A stretch of 64,000 nucleotides of DNA from Fodinibius sp036381435 (GTDB lineage: Bacteria > Bacteroidota > Rhodothermia > Balneolales > Balneolaceae). A program made the position numbers and the translations under genes. A model generated the notes under the pieces. That model ran no database searches. It was not told the DNA's origin and saw only the letters and a list, made by a program, of their open reading frames with translations. The stretch spans positions 124,001 to 188,000 of the forward strand of contig DASVCW010000039.1 of assembly GCA_036381435.1 (NCBI GenBank), in the 5' to 3' direction. Below, in pieces: positions 40,997 to 48,979 of the stretch. How positions within the stretch are numbered: the stretch's first letter is position 1; every line of letters begins with the position of its first letter.

Positions 40997-41992
40997 CTAT
41001 TCGAGAATATCCCAAGATGCTGGATAACCTTTGTCATTTAGCACAACATTAAGAACGGTACTGCAAGAATCATCAAGCCTTTTAAAATCCTCAACTTTAT
41101 ACTGAGTCAGATAGTCGGCCAAATCGTATCCTTCTGCTTTGTCATAGGTTGCTGCATTTTTCTCCAGGGTATCCGAAACTCGTATTTTGCAAAAGTATGA
41201 CAAGCTATTAGCTTTGTCCTGCCAGTCATCATAAGCTCCCAAATCTGGGAATAAGGTGACACTTCGTCCCATTAAGCTTTTACAGCGTTCTGACTTTAAA
41301 TTCGATTTTGCCCCTACTGCCAACCAAATGAATTGGGGAAAGTATGCTCTGCTGATAACGGCCGTCTTCTCGCTTTCTACAATAGCTACAGGGATGGTTT
41401 TATCATCCGTTAGTAAATGCTCTCCAAACAAGCATTGCTCCAAGCTATATTCTTCATAAAGAATGCTGTGCACCCAATTGATATGGCTATAAGGTTCCTT
41501 TACTCTATGCCCAGTCTCATCATAAAGCATTACCTTTCCTGTCCGGACATTTCTCTGGACATCTATCTGCCAGAATATGGTAGCCCCATCCCAGTGCTTT
41601 GAAGTACCGATGTGGTAGGTGTTGATCAACTCTTGGACTACTTCTCGATCGAATAACGATTGCAAATATAGAATAAAATTATTTTGACCATAACCCCTCA
41701 GGCTACCCAAATAAAACTTTTGAGGTATATGGTCAATCTTCTTTTGTTTCGCTTTTAAAACACTATTATTGTGCCAAAACGAATCGCCTGGATTTCCATA
41801 TCTATCTTTGTAGGGATCTTTGAAATAGCCACAACTACTTTCTCGATCGCAACGACCATATTCTCCGGGTAAATATTTGTGTGCTTGATAGTCTCTGTAC
41901 CTTACAAATCGTTTTTTACGACATTGGGGGCACTTAAATTTCTTGCTGCTGTCGTCGAGTCTATAGCGATATGATGTACTTTTTAGATCCAT
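40997..41992 (-). CDS. DUF6371-like primase/TOPRIM protein
   Basis: 331 residues. N-terminal zinc-binding Cys pairs (Cys21, Cys24, Cys48, Cys54; CPQCRKKRFVRY, GRCDRESSC), as in primase zinc domains. C-terminal TOPRIM-like fold: VAIVESEKTA (202-211) and FPDLGAYDDW, with VGAKSNL between. Such proteins are common in Bacteroidota mobile elements; a replication-initiation or priming role is inferred. Convergent with the vsr operon, downstream of the ATPase gene. Confidence 0.75.
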   Translation of the reverse strand: MDLKSTSYRYRLDDSSKKFKCPQCRKKRFVRYRDYQAHKYLPGEYGRCDRESSCGYFKDPYKDRYGNPGDSFWHNNSVLKAKQKKIDHIPQKFYLGSLRGYGQNNFILYLQSLFDREVVQELINTYHIGTSKHWDGATIFWQIDVQRNVRTGKVMLYDETGHRVKEPYSHINWVHSILYEEYSLEQCLFGEHLLTDDKTIPVAIVESEKTAVISRAYFPQFIWLAVGAKSNLKSERCKSLMGRSVTLFPDLGAYDDWQDKANSLSYFCKIRVSDTLEKNAATYDKAEGYDLADYLTQYKVEDFKRLDDSCSTVLNVVLNDKGYPASWDILE

Positions 41993-42139
41993 TTGCTGAA
42001 TTATTTAGGGTGCCAACCTTATAGCCATACTGTTTATAGAAGCATTGTATAAAATGCTATTTAAGAACCGTGAAGGCATGTTTTGAGGTTATTAGTTTAG
42101 AAATGATATTTAGAGTGCCAGTCATGAAAGAGTGGCCCC
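41993..42139. other. Spacer between TOPRIM and ATPase genes
   Basis: 147 bases, no gene. Contains two related words, AGGGTGCCAACC (42005-42016 region) and AGAGTGCCAGTC (42111-42122 region), similar to 37978; they might be regulatory or origin iterons of the element, but are few. Confidence 0.3.
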
Positions 42140-43225
42140 CTATATCTCTTCGCGCAGCTTCCAACTCCACCCCTGAACTCCTCTTTTACCTTTCTCATAT
42201 CGCCTTATAGCCTCAACCTTTAACTGTTCCTTAGCTCGTTTTAACGTTCTCTTTGTAATATCATGAGTTTCTGCCTCACTAAATATATCTTCAGCTGGGA
42301 CTGCGCCGTTATCTAATATTTGAAGCAAAAACTCCTTTGCATATTCCCGTTCTGGTGCACTTGATTCATTTTCATGACTTAAAGCTTCATCCGGATCTAT
42401 TTCAATGGGGTCGGCCTCCCAAGCTATTACTGGCTCTTTTTGATCGTTTTCAATAATCTTATAAGCCAATCCATCTGGTTTGGGGCCAATATTGAATTTT
42501 ACCGGAATCATCAATTTTCTACTATGATCATCTTTGTCATTGGTGATTAACCAAGTAGCTCTCGATGCAGCAACATAGGCAATAGATCCGCTTACCCTAT
42601 GTTTGGCAGATTGGGAATTGCTTTTGTTAAGGTGCATCACACAAAGAACCGCTATTTCGTTATCTTCAGCCAATTTTTTCAAAGGAGCAAAAACTTTAGT
42701 CCTTAGTTCTGCATCCCTGTGTGTATCAACACCGGGCAAATATGCATTTATCGGATCAATAATTATAAGCTTAGGCTCATGAATTGATATTTCTTTTTCA
42801 ATGGTATCAAGATCGTCAGTCAAAGTGGGTACTGCTTCTACCAGTTCATTATTATTAGTCCTTTTCCTTACCGTTGTTAAGGCTAAAATCTGGTTTAGGT
42901 TCGCTTTAGAAGCTTTAAGCCGTGGAACTATTGTATCGGCAAGATCATCTTCAGCTGATAGAATTAAGACGTTGCCTGCTTCATTAGGGGCACCATCCGG
43001 CCATGTAGTACCGGTCGATACCCTTGAAGCAATATCAAGCGTTAAAAATGTTTTTCCTACATCTGGATCTCCAGCCAATATGGTAATTTTCCCTCTTGGT
43101 ATCCGCCCTGGATGAAGCCACTTTATAGACTTTGTTTCAACTGTGGAAAGCTGAATAGCCTGACCCTCGGGTTTACAGTGCTTCAAAACACCCTTCTTTA
43201 ATTTATCAAAAGAAATTGGCTCCAT
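42140..43225 (-). CDS. RepA-like RecA-fold ATPase (AAA_25)
   Basis: 361 residues. RecA-fold with Walker A AGDPDVGKT (51-59), SAEDD (90-94), Walker B LIIIDPINAY (153-162) and VMHLNKSNSQSAKHRVSGS, the layout of hexameric RepA helicases of plasmid RSF1010 and related phage/plasmid proteins. The C-terminal 70 residues look like a winged-helix. Probably the replicative helicase of the element. Separated by one base from the AlpA-like gene upstream. Confidence 0.82.
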   Translation of the reverse strand: MEPISFDKLKKGVLKHCKPEGQAIQLSTVETKSIKWLHPGRIPRGKITILAGDPDVGKTFLTLDIASRVSTGTTWPDGAPNEAGNVLILSAEDDLADTIVPRLKASKANLNQILALTTVRKRTNNNELVEAVPTLTDDLDTIEKEISIHEPKLIIIDPINAYLPGVDTHRDAELRTKVFAPLKKLAEDNEIAVLCVMHLNKSNSQSAKHRVSGSIAYVAASRATWLITNDKDDHSRKLMIPVKFNIGPKPDGLAYKIIENDQKEPVIAWEADPIEIDPDEALSHENESSAPEREYAKEFLLQILDNGAVPAEDIFSEAETHDITKRTLKRAKEQLKVEAIRRYEKGKRGVQGWSWKLREEI

Positions 43226-43226
43226 A

Positions 43227-43421
43227 TTATTTCCCCGCTTGGTCCTTCTCTTCCGTATTCGCCTCTATCCATTCCATGATTTCAGACTCACGAAATCCAA
43301 CAGCATTTTTTGAGATTTGGACTTTACGGGGAAAGTCAGACTCTTTCATCCTGTCATAAAGGGTAGATAAGCCAATTCCTAATTTGTCAGCGAGTACTTG
43401 GGGTCGTATTAATTTTTCCAT
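43227..43421 (-). CDS. AlpA-family regulator / excisionase-like
   Basis: 64 residues from the ATG at 43421. Helix-turn-helix of the AlpA/MerR excisionase type: LIRPQVLADKLGIGLSTLYD followed by FPRKVQISKNAVGFRESEI, with the DFPRKVQIS...VGFRESEI block typical of AlpA. Such proteins control integrase or satellite gene expression. It lies between the ATPase gene and the unknown gene, in the order seen in P4-like islands. Confidence 0.85.
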   Translation of the reverse strand: MEKLIRPQVLADKLGIGLSTLYDRMKESDFPRKVQISKNAVGFRESEIMEWIEANTEEKDQAGK

Positions 43422-43505
43422 AACGGTCAATTACTTTTTGTGTTTTCGTTCGTAACTGACCGTATGTTACGGGATCTGCTCGGCAAGTTTTATTGACATA
43501 ATTAA

Positions 43506-44363
43506 TTATGTCATGCTATCTGGTAGTGCTTCCTTGATTCTTCGAAAAAATTGCCTTTTGCTTAGACCTTTTTCTGGATCTCGGCCTGTACCTTTAACCA
43601 TATTCGGATAATTTGTTCTAATATATTCGTAGATCTGTACTTTGTTGCCCTTTCCTTCATGAGGACCAGATTGATGAATAAATCTTTTACTTTTCCTGTC
43701 CCTAATGCATTCCTGAACTATTTCTTCAATTTTTTCTTGTGGCGCCTCATCTTTAATAGGAGCCCCAACTCCTAAGTGACTTTCCTTTGAAGTCAGTCTT
43801 GGTTTTTCCTCTTCAGGTAAATCTTTATAGTATTTGAGCTCCTTGGGATAGTTTTGATCTATAATTTTCCCATTTAATCCCCATAAAGCCGTTCGATGAT
43901 ACTTTGCTTGAATAAATTTAGGTAGAGTAGTTTCAATAGCGAGCATTAATAAGCTTGTACCAAGTTCCTGAATATCGAGGTCTAATCCCTTATAAAGATC
44001 CTCAACTTTTTTATCCAGATTTTTAAAATCAGCTAATAAATCGGTGTATATACCTGCATTCTCAATACTAAATTTCAGAGAATCTATAATTTCATCTCTT
44101 AATTCTGTTTTTTCTTCCCAGTCCTTTATTTCAGACTCCTCATTCAAACTTTCTTTAGTAATGCTTTCTAAATTTTCAATGACTAATGTTTTGGACTCTC
44201 TAAGCATTTCCCCCAATTCGGCCACCCTTTCTTTTACTGTTTCTTCAATTCTTGAAAGTTCAGCAAGTAATGGGATATGATGAGCTTTGGAATCTCCCGC
44301 CTCATTATAGTATTTGACGTAATCATTGTAAATAGCCTCTGTATCGCGAATTGAATCTTCCAT
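43506..44363 (-). CDS. Element protein of unknown function, coiled-coil N-terminus
   Basis: 285 residues, starting one base after the integrase stop, so cotranscribed. Residues 25-150 are strongly helical and charged (coiled coil likely: LSRIEETVKERVAELGEML and on); the C-terminal part is basic (GKGNKVQIYEYIRTNYPN, GLSKRQFFRRIKEAL) and may bind DNA. No family recognised. Confidence 0.6.
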   Translation of the reverse strand: MEDSIRDTEAIYNDYVKYYNEAGDSKAHHIPLLAELSRIEETVKERVAELGEMLRESKTLVIENLESITKESLNEESEIKDWEEKTELRDEIIDSLKFSIENAGIYTDLLADFKNLDKKVEDLYKGLDLDIQELGTSLLMLAIETTLPKFIQAKYHRTALWGLNGKIIDQNYPKELKYYKDLPEEEKPRLTSKESHLGVGAPIKDEAPQEKIEEIVQECIRDRKSKRFIHQSGPHEGKGNKVQIYEYIRTNYPNMVKGTGRDPEKGLSKRQFFRRIKEALPDSMT

Positions 44364-44364
44364 G

Positions 44365-45642
44365 TTATCCTAACTTATGTATCTTCGTTTCTGCCTTTTC
44401 TCCTGAAATAATGCTTTCAACTCTCCAACTCCACCGATTTAAAGCTTCTAACTTCTTGTCATTATAGTTATACCATTGATAGTGTCGTCCTGTGACTCCT
44501 TGAGCCGCATGGTTCAAGATCTTTTGAATTACAATCTCATCAATAAGACACTCTTCTAAATATGTTGTGAGTGTTGTCCTAAGATCGTGTACGCGAAAAT
44601 CAGAAACAGATGATTCCCTTTTAATTTTGTTTGTCGTGCTTTTAACACTACTTAGAGCCTTGCTATCAAGACGTGGCGACTCAAAGACAAATTCGCTGTC
44701 TCCTGTTATTGGCTTTAATTTATCTAAAATATCAGTCGCCATTTCAGGCAAGGGTAATTCATGATATCTATCACCCTTTTTTACAGCCCCCCAAATAGTA
44801 GCTTTAAAATTTTTTGGAGTTGGCTTTCCATTAGGACCAATTTCAATCCGCTTGCAAAGTCTATCTTTTTCGATATCCTCCCACTTCATTTGCATGGTTA
44901 CAGTTTTACGTTGCCCCAATAAGAGTACCATTTTGTAATATGACTGGATGGGCTCTGGCTTCGTTTCCCAAAACTCCCAAAGCTCCTTAATTTCATCTTC
45001 GCTATAAATTCTATCCCTTATATTTTCTCCCTGCTCAAATTTCGGAGTATTTTCTACGGGGTTTCTATCGAGTTTAATTCCAATATTTTTTAACCCAAAA
45101 CTAAAAATTGAAGATATCGTTGATCTAATACGGTTAGCCATGGTGTATTTACCTTCTTCATGACCTTTCCGGTTTAGAACCTCCCTAACATGTTGACTGG
45201 TAAATTCTGAAACAGGTATTTCACCCCAATTGTCTTTACCTATTAATTCAACATCTATATGGCGCTGGTATTCATCTCGAGTTCTTTCTGCAAGATTAGG
45301 TAAATACTGTTTAGAAAAAAGGTCAGCCAGTTCCTTGAACGTTAATTCTTTGGGTTTATATTTTCTTTTCTTTTTCTCGGCTTGGGGGTCAATCCCATCA
45401 GTCACCTTGACTTTTAACTTTCTTACCTTTGCTCTTGCATCAGAAAGACCAATTTCAGGAAATCTTCCAATAGTAAATCGTCTATTTTTACCAGCGAAAC
45501 GGTATCTATACGCAAAGGTTTTTGAACCGGCTTTTGATAGTCTTAAAATCAGCCCTGACTCCTTTTCATCATAATATTCTATGGGCTTTTTGGGAGGCTT
45601 TAGCCCCTCTACAAATCGATGGGTAAGTCTTTTTGAAGGCAT
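44365..45642 (-). CDS. int: Tyrosine integrase (P4 type)
   Basis: 425 residues. N-terminal arm-binding DUF4102-like domain (1-90), SAM-like core-binding domain (100-200), and catalytic domain with Arg245 (LLGQRK), His352-x-x-Arg355 (VHDLRTT), His378 (LNHAA) and nucleophile probably Tyr388 (GRHYQWYNY). Integrates the island into tRNA-Arg; located at the attR end, 240 bp from the attachment core. Box I lacks the usual RxGE continuation (here QRKTVTMQ), but all catalytic residues are present. Confidence 0.92.
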   Translation of the reverse strand: MPSKRLTHRFVEGLKPPKKPIEYYDEKESGLILRLSKAGSKTFAYRYRFAGKNRRFTIGRFPEIGLSDARAKVRKLKVKVTDGIDPQAEKKKRKYKPKELTFKELADLFSKQYLPNLAERTRDEYQRHIDVELIGKDNWGEIPVSEFTSQHVREVLNRKGHEEGKYTMANRIRSTISSIFSFGLKNIGIKLDRNPVENTPKFEQGENIRDRIYSEDEIKELWEFWETKPEPIQSYYKMVLLLGQRKTVTMQMKWEDIEKDRLCKRIEIGPNGKPTPKNFKATIWGAVKKGDRYHELPLPEMATDILDKLKPITGDSEFVFESPRLDSKALSSVKSTTNKIKRESSVSDFRVHDLRTTLTTYLEECLIDEIVIQKILNHAAQGVTGRHYQWYNYNDKKLEALNRWSWRVESIISGEKAETKIHKLG

Positions 45643-45884
45643 AGTAGTTTAAAGTTAGTAACCCTACCATGTCTGACCATAATCAGGCGTGTCAGGGTAT
45701 AAGTTCATGGTTTCACTTCCTGTTACCCAAATCAAAACTTGGGTAACATTTGGGTAACAAAATAGCTGGCTTGGGCCGTAAACGTCCGTAACCGCTCGGA
45801 AATAGAATACGCTATAAATACATGAAATGCAACGAATTACCGAAATATTTGGACAGGATCGGAAACCCTCGGAAATGATTAAAA
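45643..45884. other. Right-end region between integrase and attR
   Basis: Contains arm-type repeats (45721-45759) and an inverted repeat around CCTGACACG/CGTGTCAGG-like words (45673-45697), probably integrase promoter or regulatory sequence. No gene. Confidence 0.4.
45721..45759. other. Right-end integrase arm-type sites
   Basis: One inverted copy TGTTACCCAA (45721-45730) and two direct copies of TTGGGTAACA (45739-45759), matching the doublet near the left end (32296-32317). Confidence 0.65.
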
Positions 45885-45933
45885 TCTGACTTCGGATCAG
45901 AAGGTTGAGGGTTCGAATCCTTCCGGGCGTACA
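45885..45933. other. attR (tRNA-Arg 3' half duplicate)
   Basis: 49-base copy of the tRNA 3' half with one mismatch in the variable region. It has no acceptor 5' half or D-arm, so it is not a functional tRNA. Host sequence resumes right after it. Confidence 0.92.
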
Positions 45934-46002
45934 AGATATAACCTCTAAGCTTTTGAAAGTAAATACTTAAAGATTTTTGTATTTTTAGGAGAACAACCAA
46001 AC

Positions 46003-47205
46003 TCAAACAGGCAGCCAAACAAAGAAAGTCGTTCCTTTTCCGGGCGTAGATTCCACTTCTATACGGCCTCCTTCGAGGTTAACCAGGTTCTTAACGTGCA
46101 TTAAACCTATCCCGAAGCTCGCTTCACCGTTCGTTCCTTCCGTGCCTGAAACTGACTGCTCGTTATTAAATGCCGAAACCTGTTCTTTACTCATCCCTTT
46201 TCCCATATCAGCGACTCTTATCTTTAGGTTTCTGTTCTTATCGGCAATTGCAAAATGTACATCAACCGAACCGCCTTTTGATGTAAATTTTAAGCTGTTT
46301 GAAACCAAATTCCCCACAATCTGAATAAGGCTCGTTAAAAAATATCCTTTCATGGCCAATACCTTATCCTCCGGCTTATGAAGTCTGAGTGAGATGTCCT
46401 TTTTTAGGGCTTGTGGCTTATACAGACACTCAATCTTATTTATAATTTGACTGATGCTTGTTGTTGCTTTTTCATCATCCGAATCACTGGCGATACCAAT
46501 CTTTGCTAAAATTCCATCTATCATCTCAACAATAGTTTTTGCACAATCTTTGATGATAGCCAGTTTATCCGTTGAAATAGCATCTCCCTTTTCTGCCTTA
46601 TGGATAAGCATATCCGTAATACCTACAACACCATTAATGGGACCTCGAATATCATGGTTTAATTTATGGAAGCTGTTGGTCAGATCGTGTAGCCTTCTAA
46701 GCTTTTTCTTGTATCGGCTCTCAGTCTCTATTTTGTTCACCAGCAGATCACCTATATTTCGAAGTTGCTTCTTTTGAGGGGCGGAAAGGTCTTTAGGCTC
46801 GGTATCCAGCACGCAAACAGTACCTATGTTTATATTATCAGAGGTTTTAAGCGGTACACCACAATAATATCTGTATTGAGGACCTCCCGCTACATAATCC
46901 CGGTTTTTAAAACGACTATCTTTTTTTAGATCTCTCACTTCAAAAAGTTCGTCTTTTGCGATGGTTGTATTGCAAACACTGTCTTCTCTGGCAATTACCT
47001 TCATTTCCTCACCCGGCCCTGCGATCGTCCATTGGTTATAGGCATCCAAAATGTTGATCTCACATACCGAAGCCCCGGTAACATATTTTGTAATCCCGGT
47101 AAATGAATTCAGCTCTTCTTTCCGCCCGTCAAGCTCCAGGCTGTACGCCGCCAAATACTGCAGCCGCTTTAAACTATCTCCAACTTTCACCTTTTTATTT
47201 TTCAT
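46003..47205 (-). CDS. GAF-domain sensor histidine kinase
   Basis: 400 residues, no membrane segment. GAF domain (about 20-160; YYCGVPLKTSDNINIGTVCV), dimerisation/phosphoacceptor helix with His184 (KLNHDIRGPI), and HATPase_c with N-box (GNLVSNSLKFTSKGG), G1 (VADMGKGM) and G2 (SFGIGLMHVKNL). Cytoplasmic kinase; no response regulator is adjacent, so it is an orphan. First host gene after the island. Confidence 0.9.
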   Translation of the reverse strand: MKNKKVKVGDSLKRLQYLAAYSLELDGRKEELNSFTGITKYVTGASVCEINILDAYNQWTIAGPGEEMKVIAREDSVCNTTIAKDELFEVRDLKKDSRFKNRDYVAGGPQYRYYCGVPLKTSDNINIGTVCVLDTEPKDLSAPQKKQLRNIGDLLVNKIETESRYKKKLRRLHDLTNSFHKLNHDIRGPINGVVGITDMLIHKAEKGDAISTDKLAIIKDCAKTIVEMIDGILAKIGIASDSDDEKATTSISQIINKIECLYKPQALKKDISLRLHKPEDKVLAMKGYFLTSLIQIVGNLVSNSLKFTSKGGSVDVHFAIADKNRNLKIRVADMGKGMSKEQVSAFNNEQSVSGTEGTNGEASFGIGLMHVKNLVNLEGGRIEVESTPGKGTTFFVWLPV

Positions 47206-47440
47206 ATAATCCCCGTTTTGATGATATGATTGCCGAAACTAACGAGTTTCAGATTTTTGAATAATTCACATATTCCATCAATACGATATATTCGAGTGAT
47301 CGGATTGTCCGCAAAATCATCCAGATAAAACTCTTGTAACCGGTAGCTTCTGCTTAAAATAGAAAAGGCAGGGATCGATTAATAAACGCCATCCCTCCTA
47401 CAACTGTTCAAGTACTGAATCACTTATTCAAACAACCACC

Positions 47441-48247
47441 ATGGATAACTTTATCTGTATCACCTGCGGCACACAATTTTCTGCTACTGGAAGCAAGCCG
47501 GAGCATTGTCCGGTCTGTGAAGATGAACGCCAGTATGTGAATTCTGCGGGACAGCAATGGACGACCCTCAATGAATTGAAAGCGGGTCACAAGCTGGTGG
47601 TTCAAAAGAAAGAACCGAATTTGTACGGGCTGGGGATGGTTCCTAAATTCGCGATCACTCAAAGAGCACTTCTTGCAATAACGCCACAGGGAAATTTTCT
47701 ATGGGATTGCATTAGCCTTATTGATGATGCTATCGTTGATATCATCAATGCCTTGGGCGGACTTGACGGCATCACTATTTCTCATCCTCATTATTATTCT
47801 TCCATGGTAGAATGGAGCGAAGCTTTTGGCGGTATCCCCATTTACCTGCATGAAAAGGATAAGGCGTGGGTGCAGAGGCAGAGCCAGAATATCGTATTTT
47901 GGGCGGGGGATTCCCTCAAGCTAACCAATCAAATAAGCCTATACAATGTAGGCGGACATTTTGAAGGCGGGACTATTCTTCATTGGGCGGAAGGAGCAGG
48001 AGGTAAAGGTGCGTTGCTGGCAGGAGACATCATTCCGCCTGTTGCAGATCATAAGCATGTAACTTTTATGTACAGTTTTCCGAATTATATTCCGCTCAAT
48101 AAAGCCGCTGTTGAAAGAATTGCCGCGATGGTTGAGCCGCTGGAATATGATCGCATTTACGGCGCTTTTTGGGATCAAAATATCCTATTGGGAGCAAAAG
48201 AAGCGGTAAGAAAATCTGCTAAAAGATATATCGAAGTGATTAAGTGA
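47441..48247 (+). CDS. MBL-fold protein with N-terminal zinc ribbon
   Basis: 268 residues. A small zinc ribbon (Cys6, Cys9, Cys23, Cys26; CITC ... CPVC) precedes a metallo-beta-lactamase-like fold. The usual HxHxDH metal motif is reduced to SHPHYYS (His115, His117; no Asp-His), with VGGHFEGG and LLAGDIIPP as later ligand positions, so at most one metal site is expected. No signal peptide. Activity unknown; known relatives are annotated only as MBL-fold hydrolases. Confidence 0.75.
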   Translation: MDNFICITCGTQFSATGSKPEHCPVCEDERQYVNSAGQQWTTLNELKAGHKLVVQKKEPNLYGLGMVPKFAITQRALLAITPQGNFLWDCISLIDDAIVDIINALGGLDGITISHPHYYSSMVEWSEAFGGIPIYLHEKDKAWVQRQSQNIVFWAGDSLKLTNQISLYNVGGHFEGGTILHWAEGAGGKGALLAGDIIPPVADHKHVTFMYSFPNYIPLNKAAVERIAAMVEPLEYDRIYGAFWDQNILLGAKEAVRKSAKRYIEVIK

Positions 48248-48501
48248 GACAAACGGCAGACGTGAGAGGTGAGACGCGGAGAGATAAAATGTGAGGACAA
48301 GGAAGTTTCCCCTTGAGGGGAGATGATCGTCTTCAGTTTGTTTTTGAAGACGATCCGAGGGGTATTTTTGGTTTAATTATAAAAGATTGTTGAAAGCATA
48401 AGTAACATTTTTTGCCATCGTAAACAGAAATTTCCTTAACAAAGAATTTTTTAGATCTCGTGAAAGTCTCCGCGTTTCACCTCTCACGTCTGCCGTCTCA
48501 C
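48244..48501. repeat. Nested hairpins between convergent genes
   Basis: Outer arms 48244-48282 (GTGAGACAAACGGCAGACGT...) and 48467-48501 (TCTCCGCGTTTCACCTCTCA...) are reverse complements over about 35 bases with few differences; each arm is made of GAGACG/GTGAGA words. Inside, GATCGTCTTCA (48326-48336) pairs with TGAAGACGATC (48345-48356). The left arm overlaps the MBL gene stop and the right arm ends two bases before the lipoprotein stop. Confidence 0.75.
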
Positions 48502-48503
48502 GT

Positions 48504-48929
48504 TCAGTTGCTGCTTTCCGCCCGTTGCCAGTCATTTATTTCTATATAGCCGCTTTTCCCTTCAGCATTGATGAATACGAGGCGATCCGACAGATTCACT
48601 TTTCCCGATTTTTCTTTCATCATCCCGGATGTTCTGATAATTCGCCCCGTAATCACCACACGATTACCTGTGCTGTCAGTGATAGTTGTGGGGAATGACT
48701 TCCACTTATTACGAACAATAAACTGTGGCGAATAGGCTTCCGGCCAGTTTTGAATCATTACGGTAAGGTTTGTTCCCCGTTCAGGAATATCCGAACCGGA
48801 CCGGGGCGGTTCAGACCATTGTTTAAAAGTAGCATTTACCACCTGCATGTTCTTGGTATTTACTATATCTTTTGTTGAAGAACATCCATTGAGAATTGCA
48901 AAACAAAGTAAAATAAGAGAAACTTTCAT
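48504..48929 (-). CDS. Small lipoprotein
   Basis: 141 residues from the ATG at 48929 (preceded in frame by a TTG). Lipobox ILNGC (Cys16). The mature part is about 125 residues, mostly beta, with no known domain (QVVNATFKQWSEPPRSGSDI; VVITGRIIRTSGMM). Divergent from the S41 protease gene, 50 bp apart. Function unknown. Confidence 0.65.
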   Translation of the reverse strand: MKVSLILLCFAILNGCSSTKDIVNTKNMQVVNATFKQWSEPPRSGSDIPERGTNLTVMIQNWPEAYSPQFIVRNKWKSFPTTITDSTGNRVVITGRIIRTSGMMKEKSGKVNLSDRLVFINAEGKSGYIEINDWQRAESSN

Positions 48930-48979
48930 CAAGGAATTAGTTTATTGGTTTCCTCGTTAATTCTTTAAAAAAGTAAGAT

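Larger units (their letters stand above)
32165..45933 (-). mobile_element. tRNA-Arg-integrated genomic island (about 13.7 kb)
   Basis: Bounded by a 49-bp direct repeat with a single mismatch (32165-32213 and 45885-45933), the left one being the 3' half of an intact tRNA-Arg. A P4-type integrase lies next to the right end and TTGGGTAACA repeats are near both ends. Contents from left: Gabija pair, an unknown four-gene operon, a type II restriction-modification/Vsr set, then (minus strand) TOPRIM protein, RepA-like ATPase, AlpA-like regulator, unknown protein, integrase. No capsid, tail, relaxase or type IV secretion gene is seen, so it is likely a phage satellite-like or mobilisable defence island. 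Confidence 0.9.

Noticed and set aside
45885..45933. Second tRNA-Arg gene
   Set aside because: Only the 3' half is present; no 5' acceptor strand or D-arm, so it is attR.
45812..46018. 68-residue frame on the minus strand containing KDSNPQPSDPKSD
   Set aside because: It translates the antisense of the tRNA-Arg fragment at attR, a familiar false protein.
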